From the NCBI RefSeq assembly GCF_001514195.1, contig NZ_KQ948734.1, positions 1,183,076 through 1,247,075 of the forward strand: a DNA stretch of 64,000 nucleotides, read 5' to 3'. Of the stretch, positions 39,042 through 48,810 are shown one piece after another (the stretch's first letter is position 1; each line of letters starts with the position of its first letter). Source of the stretch: Streptomyces griseorubiginosus. Lineage in GTDB: Bacteria; Actinomycetota; Actinomycetes; Streptomycetales; Streptomycetaceae. Under the pieces are notes generated by a model. The model did no database searches, was not told the DNA's origin, and saw only the letters and a program-made list of their open reading frames with translations. A program made the position numbers and the translations under genes.

Positions 39042-41285
39042 GTGGCAGCCCTCGCACGCTGGTGTGTCCGACGCCGTCTGGTCGTCGTCCTCCTGTGGCT
39101 CCTCGCCCTCGGCGGAGTGAGCGCGGCCGCCGCCGTCACCGGCTCCGCCTACTCCAACGACTACGAGGTCCCGGGCACCGAGTCGGGCCGCGCCACCCAG
39201 CTGCTGCGGGAAGGCTTCCCGCATCTCGGCGGCGACAGCGACACCGTCGTCTGGCACGTCGACTCGGGCTCCGTCCGGGACGCCGCCGTCGAGCAGACCA
39301 TGACCACCACCCTCGAGAAGATCGCGGACCTGCCCGGGGTGGCCTCCGTGGTCAGCCCCTACGATTCCGCGGGCAGCGGTCTGATCAGCGCCGACGGGCA
39401 CACCGCCTACGCCGACGTCACCTTCTCCCACTCCGCCGAGGACATCGACAAGTCCCAGGCGCAGGCCGTGGTGGACACCGCCAAGGACGCCGAGGCCGAC
39501 GGGCTCCAGGTCGAACTGGGCGGCAGCGCCGTCGCCCTCACCGAGTCCAAGGGCGGGCACGTCGCCGAGGTCGTCGGCGTCCTCATGGCCGCCCTGGTGC
39601 TGTTCCTCGCCTTCGGCTCGCTCGCCGCCTCGCTGCTGCCCATCGCCACCGCCCTGGTCGGCGTGGGCACCGCCTACGCCGGGATCGTGCTCCTCGGGCA
39701 CGCCATGACCGTCGCCGACTTCGCGCCCATGCTCGGCATGCTGATCGGACTCGGGGTCGGCATCGACTACGCGCTGTTCATCGTCACCAGACACCGGCGC
39801 GGCCTGAAACGCGGACTGAGCGTCACCGAGGCCGTCGAGAACGCCGTCACCACCACCGGGCGCGCGGTCGTCTTCGCGGGTGCGACGGTGTGCATCGCCC
39901 TGCTGGGCATGCTGATCCTGCGGCTCGGCTTCCTCAACGGCGTCGCCATAGCCGCCTCCCTGACCGTGGTCCTCACGGTCGCCGCCTCCGTCACCCTGCT
40001 GCCCGCCCTGCTCTCCCTCATCGGCACCCGCGCCCTGAGCCGCCGCGAGCGACGCCGGCTCGCCGAGCACGGCCCCGAGCCCGAACTGCCCACCGGGTTC
40101 GCCCACCGCTGGTCCGCCTTCGTGGAACGGCACCCCAAACTGCTCGGCGCGATCGCCCTGCTGGTCATCACCGTCCTCGCCCTGCCCACCCTGGGCCTGC
40201 GCCTCGGCACCTCCGACCAGGGCAACGACCCGAAGTCCGCCACCACCCGACAGGCCTACGACCTCCTGGCCGACGGCTTCGGACCCGGCGTCAACGGCCC
40301 CCTCACCCTGGTGACCCGCGTCGACGGCGCCGAGGACAAGCTGCTCCTCGACAACCTCGACGCCACCCTGCGCACCACCGAGGGCATCGCCTCCACCACC
40401 CCGGTGACCTACGACACCGGCGGCGACCTCGCCTACTTCACGATCGTCCCCGACTCCGCCCCGCAGTCCCGGCAGACCAGCGACCTCGTCGAACGGCTGC
40501 GCACCGAGGTGCTGCCGCGCGCCGAGACCGGCACCACGCTCGACATCCACGTCGGCGGAATGACGGCGTCGTACGACGACTTCGCGGACGTCATCGTCGG
40601 CAAGCTGCCCCTGTTCGTCGGCGTCGTCATCGGCCTGGGCTGTCTGCTGCTCCTGCTCGCCTTCCGCTCCGTCGGCATCCCGCTCAAGGCCGCCGCGATG
40701 AACGTGGCCGCGGTCGCCGCCGCCTTCGGCGTGGTCGTGGCGATCTTCCAGTGGGGCTGGGGGAGCGAGCTGCTCGGGCTGGGCCGCGCGGGACCCATCG
40801 AACCCTTCCTCCCGGTGATCATGGTCTCGGTCCTGTTCGGGCTCTCCATGGACTACCAGGTCTTCCTGGTCAGCCGGATGTACGAGGAGTGGCTGGAGAC
40901 CGGCGACAACCGGCGGGCCGTGCGCGTGGGCCTCGCCGAGACCAGCCGGGTGATCAACTCCGCCGCGGTGATCATGATCTCCGTCTTCCTCGCCTTCGTG
41001 CTCAGCGGCGACCGCGTGATCGCCATGTTCGGCATCGCGCTCGCCGCTGCCGTCGCCCTCGACGCCTTCGTGCTGCGCACGCTCCTCGTCCCCGCCCTCA
41101 TGCACCTGCTGGGCGGCGCCAACTGGTGGCTGCCCGGCTGGCTGGACCGCCGCATGCCCCGCATCAGCATCGAGCCGCCCGAGTGCCGCGCCGCGCATGA
41201 GAGGCTCACCGATGTCGTCGAACAGGACGTCGTGGAGCAGATGGAGAGGGAGCGGGACGAGGATGTACGCGATATCCCTGGGTGA
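39042..41285 (+). CDS. MMPL/RND-family membrane exporter
   Basis: 747 residues from GTG 39042. Two homologous halves, each with one helix, a large external loop and five further helices. The proton-relay Asp-Tyr pairs are in GLGVGIDYALFIVTRHR and LFGLSMDYQVFLVSRMYEE. Actinobacterial MMPL proteins export lipids or siderophore-like molecules. It has no adjacent biosynthetic cluster, so the substrate is unknown. The GNAT gene starts inside its last 23 bases, and a palindrome (38924-38943) upstream suggests repressor control by a regulator not encoded next door. Confidence 0.92.
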   Translation: MAALARWCVRRRLVVVLLWLLALGGVSAAAAVTGSAYSNDYEVPGTESGRATQLLREGFPHLGGDSDTVVWHVDSGSVRDAAVEQTMTTTLEKIADLPGVASVVSPYDSAGSGLISADGHTAYADVTFSHSAEDIDKSQAQAVVDTAKDAEADGLQVELGGSAVALTESKGGHVAEVVGVLMAALVLFLAFGSLAASLLPIATALVGVGTAYAGIVLLGHAMTVADFAPMLGMLIGLGVGIDYALFIVTRHRRGLKRGLSVTEAVENAVTTTGRAVVFAGATVCIALLGMLILRLGFLNGVAIAASLTVVLTVAASVTLLPALLSLIGTRALSRRERRRLAEHGPEPELPTGFAHRWSAFVERHPKLLGAIALLVITVLALPTLGLRLGTSDQGNDPKSATTRQAYDLLADGFGPGVNGPLTLVTRVDGAEDKLLLDNLDATLRTTEGIASTTPVTYDTGGDLAYFTIVPDSAPQSRQTSDLVERLRTEVLPRAETGTTLDIHVGGMTASYDDFADVIVGKLPLFVGVVIGLGCLLLLLAFRSVGIPLKAAAMNVAAVAAAFGVVVAIFQWGWGSELLGLGRAGPIEPFLPVIMVSVLFGLSMDYQVFLVSRMYEEWLETGDNRRAVRVGLAETSRVINSAAVIMISVFLAFVLSGDRVIAMFGIALAAAVALDAFVLRTLLVPALMHLLGGANWWLPGWLDRRMPRISIEPPECRAAHERLTDVVEQDVVEQMERERDEDVRDIPG

Positions 41286-41835
41286 GGACGCCGAGCTGCG
41301 GCCCCTGGAGCCCTGGCACGCGGAGGAGTTCCTGGCCCACCTGGAGCGCGGGCGGGAGTTCATCAACCAGTACATCCCCTTCGCCGCCAAGGCCACCGAC
41401 GCACAGGGCGCGCGCGAGGTGCTCCAGCGCTACGCCGACATGCGCGCCGCCGACACCGGCTCCCTGCACGGCCTGTGGCTGGAGGGCAAGCTCGTGGGCG
41501 GTGTGCTCTTCCTCAACTTCGACGCCGAGAACGGCAACGCCGAGGTCGGCTGCTGGCTGGAGCCCGCCGGCACGGGGCGTGGCCTGGTCACCCGCGCCAT
41601 GCGGGTGCTGATCGACCACGCCGTGGACCAGCGCGGCATCCACCGGATCGAGTGGGTCGCCTCGGCCGGCAACACCCCCAGCCTGAACGTCGCCCGGCGC
41701 CTGGGCATGACCCGCGATGGCGTACGGCGGGAGGCCTACCCCTATCGTGGCGTGCGGCACGACCTGGAGGTGTGGTCGATCCTGGCCCCCGAATGGCGTG
41801 AAGCGCGTGGGCGTGCCGTGCACAGCGATCATTAA
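41263..41835 (+). CDS. GNAT acetyltransferase (RimJ/RimL-like)
   Basis: 190 residues from ATG 41263, behind GGGAGCGGGACGAGG; this start overlaps the MMPL gene by 23 bases, implying coupling. GNAT features: LRPLEPWHAEEFLAHL, FNDxxx-like LNFDAENGNAEVGCWL, the acetyl-CoA loop PAGTGRGLVTRAM, and NTPSLNVARRLGM near the end. It may acetylate a protein N-terminus or a small molecule. Specificity unknown. Confidence 0.88.
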   Translation: MYAISLGEDAELRPLEPWHAEEFLAHLERGREFINQYIPFAAKATDAQGAREVLQRYADMRAADTGSLHGLWLEGKLVGGVLFLNFDAENGNAEVGCWLEPAGTGRGLVTRAMRVLIDHAVDQRGIHRIEWVASAGNTPSLNVARRLGMTRDGVRREAYPYRGVRHDLEVWSILAPEWREARGRAVHSDH

Positions 41836-41861
41836 GAGACCTCTCAGACAGGATCCGTACG

Positions 41862-42464
41862 GTGCCCGACATGGGAACGAAGACAGCTGACGAGACCGGC
41901 GCCGCGACGGGCGCCGAGGCCACCAACGACGAGGAGAAGGTGAACGTCGCCAAGACCGAGGAGGTGACGGAGGCCGAGGCCGTCCCGGCCGAGGACACCG
42001 CCACCGACGAGATCGACGACGAGGAGGGCGAGGAGCTGCCCGAGGCCGCCCAGCAGGACGGCCCCACCGGCGTTGGCCAAGGCGCGGGAGCCGTCGTCTC
42101 CGCCGCGCTCGGCCTGGTCTCCCTGACCGGCAGCTGGGTCGGCACCGTGGCGTCCGCGCGGCAGTCGCTCGTCGGCCAGCTGCACGCGCAGACCGCGGCC
42201 TCCTCCGACGTGGCGAAGCTCCTCGACGAGGGCTACGGCGACGCCTGGAAGGCCACCGCGCTGTGGGGCGGCGTCTTCGCGCTGATCGCGCTGATCGTCG
42301 GCGTCGCGGTGCTGGCCCGCCCGGCCTTCGGCGCCCCCGGAAAGCCGCAGGCCGGCTGGATCAAGTCCGTGGCCTGGGGCGGTGTCGCGCTCGGCGTCGT
42401 CGGACTGCTCCTGGCCGTCCTCAAGTACACCGACCTCCTGCTCAGCCTGCCGTCCACGAGCTGA
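41862..42464 (+). CDS. Membrane protein with acidic N-terminus, unknown function
   Basis: 200 residues from GTG 41862 (ATG 41871 is an alternative). The first 75 residues are acidic and Ala/Thr-rich, without hydrophobic segments. Then come a moderately hydrophobic helix (VVSAALGLVSLTGSWVGTV) and two clear membrane helices (WGGVFALIALIVGVAVLA, VAWGGVALGVVGLLLAVL) near the C-terminus. No domain recognised. It stands alone and ends just before a strong stem-loop. Confidence 0.75.
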   Translation: MPDMGTKTADETGAATGAEATNDEEKVNVAKTEEVTEAEAVPAEDTATDEIDDEEGEELPEAAQQDGPTGVGQGAGAVVSAALGLVSLTGSWVGTVASARQSLVGQLHAQTAASSDVAKLLDEGYGDAWKATALWGGVFALIALIVGVAVLARPAFGAPGKPQAGWIKSVAWGGVALGVVGLLLAVLKYTDLLLSLPSTS

Positions 42465-42480
42465 ATCAGCGCAGGTCACG

Positions 42481-42529
42481 AGGGGCCTCAGAAACTCCGT
42501 AGGTACCTTACGGAGCCCCTGAGGCCCCT
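42481..42529 (+). terminator. Two-part terminator stem-loop
   Basis: AGGGGCCTCAG/CTGAGGCCCCT (11 bp) and CTCCGTA/TACGGAG (7 bp) are stacked with a 3x3 internal loop, 17 bases after the stop of the acidic membrane protein gene. Confidence 0.85.
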
Positions 42530-42606
42530 CTCGCGCGTCTAAGGCCCCTACGGGAGGCGAAGATGCGGAACTCTCCCGATGTGGCGGACCCCCCTCGGAG
42601 ACGAAG

Positions 42607-42849
42607 GTGGAGGCATCGCAGAAAGCGAAGCCGGAAACCGACTCCGACAAGGACGACGCCATGTATGCCGAGTACCAGCTCTCCCAGTACCGATCCGCCG
42701 AACTGATCCGCCAGGCCGAGCACGAGCGGCTCGTCCGCGAGACCCTGCGCAGCCGCCGCGCCGCCCGCCGCGAAGCCGCCGAGCGCACCGCGGAGACCGA
42801 CTCGCATACCGGCCGCCCCCGGCGGCACCGGTTCCTCCGCACGGCGTGA
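42607..42849 (+). CDS. Small charged helical protein
   Basis: 80 residues from GTG 42607, or 62 from ATG 42661 (MYAEYQLSQYRSAELIRQAE). The main part is one long amphipathic, highly charged helix (ERLVRETLRSRRAARREAAE) that could form a coiled coil, ending in a basic tail RPRRHRFLRT. No domain recognised. It sits just upstream of the LAL regulator gene, and another small acidic gene follows that regulator. Confidence 0.6.
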   Translation: MEASQKAKPETDSDKDDAMYAEYQLSQYRSAELIRQAEHERLVRETLRSRRAARREAAERTAETDSHTGRPRRHRFLRTA

Positions 42850-42989
42850 GCGCCGGGGGAGGAGAGGACGGCCGTACGGCTCCGCCCGTCCCCGCGGTCA
42901 CCCCCGCGACCGTCCTCCCGGCGACCGGGGCGGGCCGGGACACCCGGCCCGCCCCGAAAACCGGTGCCCCGCTGTCGGACCCGCGTGTC

Positions 42990-45900
42990 ATGCTCGGGCC
43001 CGTGCAGACCAGGTCCGTCAGTCCCGTGTTCGTCGGCCGCACCGAAGAACTGAACAGCCTGAACGAAGCGCTCTCCCGCGCCGCCGCGGGAGAGCCGCAG
43101 GCATTGCTGCTCGGCGGTGAGGCCGGTGTCGGAAAGACCCGGCTCGTCGAGGAGTTCGCCACCGCGGCCTGCCGGCAGGGCGCGGTCGTCGCCCTCGGCG
43201 GCTGCGTCGAGATCGGCGCCGACGGACTGCCCTTCGCCCCCTTCTCCACCGCGCTGCGCGCCCTGCGCCGGGCCCTGCCCGCCGAGTTCGCCGCAGCGGC
43301 CTCGGGCCAGGAGGAGGAACTGGCCCGGTTGCTGCCCGAGATGGGCGAGGGACTCCCCGCCCGGCGCACCGGCCGGCACGACGAGGAGAGCCTGGCCCGC
43401 CTCTTCGAGCTCACCGCCCGTCTCCTGGAGCGCGTCGCCGCCGAACGCACCGTGGTCGTCGCCCTGGAGGACCTCCACTGGGCCGACGCCTCCACCCGCC
43501 ACCTCCTCGCCTACCTCTTCCGCACCCTGCGCACCGGCCGCCTGGTCGTCCTCGCCACCTACCGCGCCGACGACATCCACCGCCGTCATCCGCTGCGCCC
43601 CCTGCTCGCCGAACTCGACCGGTTGCGCACGGTCCGCCGCATCGAACTCGGCCGCTTCACCCGGGACGAGGTGAGCCGCCAGATAGCCGGGATCCTCGCC
43701 ACGGAACCGAACCCCGGCCAGGTCGACGACATCTTCGAACGCTCCGACGGCAACGCCTTCTTCGTCGAGGAACTCGCCGTCTGCGCCACCGAGGGCTGCG
43801 CCGGGCTCACCGACTCGCTGCGCGACCTGCTCCTGGTCCGTGTGGAGGGCCTGCCCGAGAGCACCCAGCGGGTCGCCCGGGTCGTCGCCGAGGGCGGCTC
43901 CACCGTGGAGTACCGGCTGCTCGCCGCGGTCAGCGGGCTCGCCGAGGACGATCTCATCGAGGCGCTGCGGGCCGCTGTGAACGCCAACATCCTCAGCCCG
44001 GCACCCGACGGCGACGGATACCGCTTCCGGCACTCCCTGGTCCGCGAGGCCGTCGCCGACGACCTGCTGCCCGGCGAACGCTCCCGCCTCAACCGGCGCT
44101 ACGCCGAAGCCCTGGAGGCCGACCCCACACTGGTCCCCGCCGACGAACGGGTCATGCGCCTGGCCAGCTACTGGTACCACGCCCACGACCCCTCCAAAGC
44201 CCTGCCCGCCGTCCTGGACGCCTCCGTCACCGCCCGCCGCCGGCACGCCTACGCCGAACAACTGCGGCTCCTGGAACGCGCGATGGAACTCTGGGACACC
44301 GCCCCCGAGGACGTCCGGGCCGCCCTGCGCCCCGTCGACTTCACCGAGGTCTACCCGCCCTGCGGCTGCGACCCCGCCACCGCCCCGCTGCGCTACCTCG
44401 ACCTGATGGCCGAGGCCGCCGTCGCCGGACGCCTCGGCGGCGAACGGGAACGCGCCCTGAAGATCACCAAGCGGGCGCTGCACCTCCTGGAGGACGACGG
44501 CGACCCCCTGCGCGCCGCCTGGTTCTGGGTCCAGCGCTCCCATCTCGTCCAGGGCCTGGCCCGGGGCGACGGCTGGACGGAACTGGCCACCGCCGAGGAA
44601 CTGGTCCGCGGGCTGCCGCCGTCGGAGGTGCACGCCGAGGTGCTGTCCAACTTCGCGAACTGGTCCATGGTGCACTGCCCCGGACCCGAGGCCGTCACGG
44701 CCGCCGAACGCGCCGTGGAGTACGCGCGCATGGTCGGCGCCCGCGAGATCGAGATGAACGCCTGCCTCACCAACGCGGGCCTGGCCGTCGAGTCCGGCGA
44801 TGTCGAGGCCGGCCTCGCCGAGATGTTCGAGATCCTGCGCCAGACCCTGGACGACGGGCTCTCCACCGTCGCCAGCCGCGTCTATGTGAACCTGCCCAAC
44901 GCCCTCGAAGCCATCGGCCGTTCCCGGGAAGCCATCCCGATCCTGGAGGAAGGGCTCGCCTACGCCCGGAAGTTCCGCCTGTCCGACAAGGAGGCCTGGA
45001 TCTGGGGCAACCTCGCCGAGTCCCTCTACTCCCTGGGCCGCTGGGACCAGGCGGCCGACGCCGCCGTCAGGGCGGAACGCGTCGGCCGCAGCGCCCGGCC
45101 CCGCGGCTTCCACGCCGCCAACCGGGCCGTCCTCGCCCTCGCCCGCGGCGAGCTCTCCGAGGCCGCACGTCATCTCACCGCGGCCCGCGGCTACTTCGGC
45201 TCCCACGACCGGGCACCGCAACACGACCTCCCCCTCTCCGACCTCGCCATCGGGGTCGCCGCCGGCGAAGGCCGTCTCCTCGACGCCCGCGCCGCACTCG
45301 AACGCGTCCTGGACACCGGCTTCCCACCCGGCACCCAGCGCTACGCCTGGCCCCTGCTCCTGACCGCCGCCACCATGGAGGCCGACTCCCTCGGCCTGCC
45401 CGTCGCCGAACAGAACCGCGCCAAGATCCTCGACCGCATCCGCGAGGCCGCCCGACCCCTCGCCACCAACGCCCCCGTCTGGCTGGCGCACGAACGCTGG
45501 CTGCGCGCCGAACTCCTGCGCGCCGAGAGCGCCGACACCCCCGACCACTGGTCCGAGGCCGTCACCGCCTTCGAACCCCTGGAACGCCCCTACGACCTCG
45601 CCCGCGTCCGCCACCGGCTCGCCCAGGCCCTGCTGTCCGCACCCGGCGGCGCCGAGCAGCCCGACCGCGACCGGGCCACCGAACTGCTGCGCCTCGCCCA
45701 CGCCGCCGCCGACCACCTCGGCGCCCGGCCCCTCGCCGACGCGGTCACCCTCCTCGCCCAGCGCGCCCGCCTCAGCCTGACCGCGGCACAGTCCCCCGAG
45801 CCGGACGACCCGGTCCGCTCGCTCGGCCTCACCGGCCGGGAACGCGACGTCCTGCGCCTGGTCGCCCTCGGCCGCACCAACCGTCAGATCGCCGAGGAGC

Positions 45901-46046
45901 TCTTCATCTCCCCGAAGACGGCCAGCGTCCACGTCTCCAACATCCTTGCCAAGCTCGCCGTCTCCGGCAGGGGCGAGGCCGCCGCGGTCGCGCACCGGCT
46001 GGGACTGTTTCCCCAGAGGGCTCTCCACGCGCCGGTCACAGAGTGA
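42990..46046 (+). CDS. Large LuxR-type ATP-binding regulator (LAL family)
   Basis: 1018 residues. ATG 42990 is chosen as the first start that does not overlap the small upstream gene. The N-terminal AAA_16-type ATPase domain starts FVGRTEELNSLNEAL, with Walker A GGEAGVGKTR (about residue 42) and Walker B-like VVALEDLHWADAS. A long helical-repeat middle (about 400-900) of TPR-like units follows. The C-terminal LuxR helix-turn-helix LTGRERDVLRLVALGRTNRQ plus SPKTASVHVSNIL closes the protein. LALs usually activate nearby catabolic or biosynthetic genes when a ligand binds the repeat domain. No obvious target operon adjoins. Confidence 0.92.
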   Translation: MLGPVQTRSVSPVFVGRTEELNSLNEALSRAAAGEPQALLLGGEAGVGKTRLVEEFATAACRQGAVVALGGCVEIGADGLPFAPFSTALRALRRALPAEFAAAASGQEEELARLLPEMGEGLPARRTGRHDEESLARLFELTARLLERVAAERTVVVALEDLHWADASTRHLLAYLFRTLRTGRLVVLATYRADDIHRRHPLRPLLAELDRLRTVRRIELGRFTRDEVSRQIAGILATEPNPGQVDDIFERSDGNAFFVEELAVCATEGCAGLTDSLRDLLLVRVEGLPESTQRVARVVAEGGSTVEYRLLAAVSGLAEDDLIEALRAAVNANILSPAPDGDGYRFRHSLVREAVADDLLPGERSRLNRRYAEALEADPTLVPADERVMRLASYWYHAHDPSKALPAVLDASVTARRRHAYAEQLRLLERAMELWDTAPEDVRAALRPVDFTEVYPPCGCDPATAPLRYLDLMAEAAVAGRLGGERERALKITKRALHLLEDDGDPLRAAWFWVQRSHLVQGLARGDGWTELATAEELVRGLPPSEVHAEVLSNFANWSMVHCPGPEAVTAAERAVEYARMVGAREIEMNACLTNAGLAVESGDVEAGLAEMFEILRQTLDDGLSTVASRVYVNLPNALEAIGRSREAIPILEEGLAYARKFRLSDKEAWIWGNLAESLYSLGRWDQAADAAVRAERVGRSARPRGFHAANRAVLALARGELSEAARHLTAARGYFGSHDRAPQHDLPLSDLAIGVAAGEGRLLDARAALERVLDTGFPPGTQRYAWPLLLTAATMEADSLGLPVAEQNRAKILDRIREAARPLATNAPVWLAHERWLRAELLRAESADTPDHWSEAVTAFEPLERPYDLARVRHRLAQALLSAPGGAEQPDRDRATELLRLAHAAADHLGARPLADAVTLLAQRARLSLTAAQSPEPDDPVRSLGLTGRERDVLRLVALGRTNRQIAEELFISPKTASVHVSNILAKLAVSGRGEAAAVAHRLGLFPQRALHAPVTE

Positions 46047-46080
46047 GGCGTACGGTGGAGGAGACCGGCAGGGAGGCCGC

Positions 46081-46314
46081 ATGTTCAACATGTTCGAGGA
46101 GCTGTTCGCACCCGGCCGCAAGCACACCCACGACGAACAGAAGCGGCTGGAGCTGACCCGGGAGGACGTCGGCGACGGCGACCCCGGGCGCGGACCCATA
46201 GACCTCACCTCCGGGAAGGTCGTCGTCCGCCTGCCCAGGCCCGAGGAGCGCGAGGCGGTCCCCGAGGAGGGCGAGCAGGGCCGGGAGGGCGAGGCCGAGC
46301 GTCCGGCTAGCTGA
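46081..46314 (+). CDS. Small acidic protein (DUF6191-like)
   Basis: 77 residues from ATG 46081, with GGGAGG ahead. It begins MFNMFEELFAPGRKHTHDEQ, then RLELTREDVGDGDPGRGPID and a basic strand GKVVVRLPRP, ending with an acidic tail. The conserved N-terminal pattern is common in Streptomyces. Function unknown. Its end overlaps the convergent dehydrogenase gene by eight bases. Confidence 0.75.
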   Translation: MFNMFEELFAPGRKHTHDEQKRLELTREDVGDGDPGRGPIDLTSGKVVVRLPRPEEREAVPEEGEQGREGEAERPAS

Positions 46315-47482
46315 CCTGTATCTCCAGGATCCGGTCGTCCCCGTCCCTCGGGCTGCCGCGGCCGTCGGTGTTGCTGGTGACGAGCCACAGCTTGTCCCCG
46401 CCCGCGGAGACCACCGTGCGCAGCCGGCCGTACTCGCCCTTCAGGAAGGACTGGGGGTCGGCGGAGGCCTGAGTGCCGTTCAGCGGGATGCGCCACAGGC
46501 GCTGCCCCTTGAGCCCGGCCATCCAGACGGACCCCTCGGCGTAGGCGACACCGCTGGGGGAGGCGTCGTCGGTGTGCCACTGGGCTATGGGGTTCTGGAA
46601 CTTCTTGTCGTCGGAGCGGCCCTCGGCGTCCGGCCAGCCGTAGTTGCCGCCGGGCTTGATCGCGTTCAGTTCGTCCCAGGTGTCCTGGCCGAACTCCGAG
46701 GCGAACAGCCGCTGCTTCGCGTCCCAGGCCAGGCCCTGCACATTGCGGTGGCCGTAGGAGTACACCGGGGAGCCGGGGAACGGGTTGCCCGGGGCGGGGT
46801 CGCCCTCCGGGGTCAGGCGCAGGATCTTGCCGCCCAGGGACTTCCGGTCCTGGGACAGGCCGGTGTCACCGCTCTCGCCGGTGCCCGCGTAGAGCATCTT
46901 GTCCGGGCCGAAGGCGATCCGGCCGCCGTTGTGGATGAAGCCCTTCGGGATGCCCTTGAAGACGGTGTCGGGGGCGCCGAGCTGTTCGCCGGGTGTCTTC
47001 CGCTCGTCGTAGACCATCCTGACGACGCGGTTGTCCGAGTCGGAGGTGAAGTAGGCGTACACCATGTGGTCGGAGGCGTAGTCCGGGGAGAGGGCGATGC
47101 CGAGGAGGCCGCCCTCGCCGGCCGCGGAGACCCCGGACACCTCGCCCAGTTCCGTCTTCTTGCCGGACCGGCCGTCGATGCGGGTGATCGTGCCGTCGTC
47201 GCGGGAGGAGACGAGCAGATCGCCGTCGGGGAGCGGAGCTAGGCCCCAAGGGGTCTTGAGGCCCTCGGTGACCGTGCGCAGCACTTTCACCGAGCCCTTT
47301 GCCGGAGGGGTCGCCTCGGCCGCCTGCCGGGTGGGGGAGGAGCCCGGAGCCGTACCGCTGGACGCGGGGCCGGTGCCGCCGCCTGGTGAGTCGTCTCCCG
47401 AGCCGTCGGAGGAGCAGCCGGCCGTCAGCAGGAGCGTGGTCGCGGCCAGCACGGCCGTCACAGCTCGACGATGCACGATCAT
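46307..47482 (-). CDS. PQQ-dependent sugar dehydrogenase-like lipoprotein
   Basis: 391 residues. ATG 47482 (complement) follows GAAGGGACC; an ATG 11 codons upstream has no ribosome site. The lipoprotein signal ends LLLTAGCSSDG. A Ser/Gly/Pro-rich linker of about 50 residues comes next, and then a six-bladed propeller of the soluble glucose dehydrogenase type: LKTPWGLAPLPDGDLLVSSR, HNGGRIAFGPDKMLYAGTGE, SYGHRNVQGLAWD, FASEFGQDTWDELN. It would oxidise sugars or related aldoses at the cell surface, using PQQ or acting as a non-enzymatic sensor. No PQQ biosynthesis genes are in the window. Confidence 0.88.
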   Translation of the reverse strand: MIVHRRAVTAVLAATTLLLTAGCSSDGSGDDSPGGGTGPASSGTAPGSSPTRQAAEATPPAKGSVKVLRTVTEGLKTPWGLAPLPDGDLLVSSRDDGTITRIDGRSGKKTELGEVSGVSAAGEGGLLGIALSPDYASDHMVYAYFTSDSDNRVVRMVYDERKTPGEQLGAPDTVFKGIPKGFIHNGGRIAFGPDKMLYAGTGESGDTGLSQDRKSLGGKILRLTPEGDPAPGNPFPGSPVYSYGHRNVQGLAWDAKQRLFASEFGQDTWDELNAIKPGGNYGWPDAEGRSDDKKFQNPIAQWHTDDASPSGVAYAEGSVWMAGLKGQRLWRIPLNGTQASADPQSFLKGEYGRLRTVVSAGGDKLWLVTSNTDGRGSPRDGDDRILEIQVS

Positions 47483-47735
47483 GGTCCCTTCGAAGCGGCG
47501 GGTTCTACCTGTCATACACCGCTCGCGCCCCACAGGTTCCCGATCTCCACGACCCGATGCACGACCCGATGCCCGCAGGGAGCCGGAGCCCCTCGACCCG
47601 CCGCGCGCAGCCGCCTGCCAGGCCCGCCACGTGCAGCCGCCCGCCGAGCCCGGCCCGGCGCCGCGGCAAACCAGGCCCGCCCCGCGCAACCGCCTCCCCG
47701 CGCAACCGCCCGCCCCGCGCAGCGGCCCGTCCCGC

Positions 47736-48734
47736 TCAGTCCCACGACCCCAGCGCGGCCGGCAGTTGTGCCAGCTCCGTCAGGTCCCGTGCGGTCAGGC
47801 GCAGGTTCGTCGCCGCCGCGTTCTCCGTCACCCACCGCTCTTGCTTGGCGCCCGGGACCGGGACCACGTGGGGGCCCTGGGCCAGGACCCACGCCAGTGC
47901 CACCTGGGCCGGGGTGACCGACTCCCCGTGGCGTGCCGCGACGCGGCGCAGGCCGGAGACGACCGGCTGGTTCGCGGCCATCATCTCGGCGGTGAAGCGG
48001 GGGTGACGGGCGCGGACGTCGTCCGGTTCGAAGCCCTGCCCCGGGGTGAGGGTGCCGGTCAGGAAGCCGTTGCCCAGCGGCATCGCTGCCAGGAACCCGA
48101 TGCCGCGCTCCGCGCACCACGGCAGCAGCGTCTCCATCGCCTCCCGCGACCAGACCGACAGCTCGGCCTCCACCGCGCTCACCGGGAAGACCTGCTGGAC
48201 CCTCCGCAACTGCCGGATCGTCGCGTCGTGCAGCCGGGTCCCGGACCGGCGGCCGCCCCGCGCCCCCATCGCGCACAGCCCCAACGCCCGTACCTTCCCC
48301 GCCCGTACGAGGTCCGCCATCGCGCCCCAGGTCTCCTCGACCGGCACCTCGGGGTCCTCGCGGTGCAGCTGGTACAGGTCGATGACATCGGTCTGGAGCC
48401 GCCGCAGGGACGCGTCGCAGGCCCGTCTCACATAGCCGGGGCGGCCGTTGGCCACGATGTGCTGCTCGCCCACCAGCAGCCCGACCTTGGTCGACACGAA
48501 CGCGTCTTCGCGCCGCTCCTTCAACACCCGCCCGAGCAGCAGCTCGTTGGTGAAGGGACCGTACATGTCGGCCGTGTCCAAAAGGGTCGAGCCCAGATCG
48601 AGCGCCCGGTGCACGGCCCTGACCGACTCGTCGCCCCGCTGCCGCGAACCGCTGTAGGCCCAGCTCATCGGCATGCACCCGAGTCCGACGGCTCCCACCG
48701 CGAGCGCCGCCGCGCCGATCGTCCTGCGCTCCAC
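47736..48734 (-). CDS. Aldo/keto reductase
   Basis: 332 residues from GTG 48734 (complement), with GAGAGGG ahead. The longer frame upstream runs into the divergent promoter. AKR tetrad: Asp and Tyr in DTADMYGPFTNE, Lys in FVSTKVGL, His in LYQLHREDP. The NADPH site is near VVPVPGAKQERWVTENA. A typical voltage-gated K-channel beta-like/AKR13-type cytosolic reductase, reducing aldehydes or ketones. Diverges from the D-2-hydroxyacid dehydrogenase gene (76-bp gap). Confidence 0.9.
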   Translation of the reverse strand: MERRTIGAAALAVGAVGLGCMPMSWAYSGSRQRGDESVRAVHRALDLGSTLLDTADMYGPFTNELLLGRVLKERREDAFVSTKVGLLVGEQHIVANGRPGYVRRACDASLRRLQTDVIDLYQLHREDPEVPVEETWGAMADLVRAGKVRALGLCAMGARGGRRSGTRLHDATIRQLRRVQQVFPVSAVEAELSVWSREAMETLLPWCAERGIGFLAAMPLGNGFLTGTLTPGQGFEPDDVRARHPRFTAEMMAANQPVVSGLRRVAARHGESVTPAQVALAWVLAQGPHVVPVPGAKQERWVTENAAATNLRLTARDLTELAQLPAALGSWD

Positions 48735-48798
48735 CTGCCCGTGACCCTCTCTTTCCCCGAGCCCCCAACCTAACCTCTGGGTCACCGGCCGCCTGACA

Positions 48799-48804
48799 TA
48801 GCCT
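48799..48804 (+). promoter_or_regulatory. -10 element of a probable leaderless transcript (2-hydroxyacid dehydrogenase)
   Basis: TAGCCT, then six bases, then ATG 48811; no ribosome-binding site. Confidence 0.5.
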
Positions 48805-48810
48805 CCAGGC

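Noticed and set aside
41844..46580. 1578-codon open frame on the minus strand
   Set aside because: It is a shadow of the LAL regulator and neighbours: in very GC-rich DNA, antisense frames stay open. Its composition is Gly/Asp/Val-rich without any domain, and the opposite strand has clear motifs.
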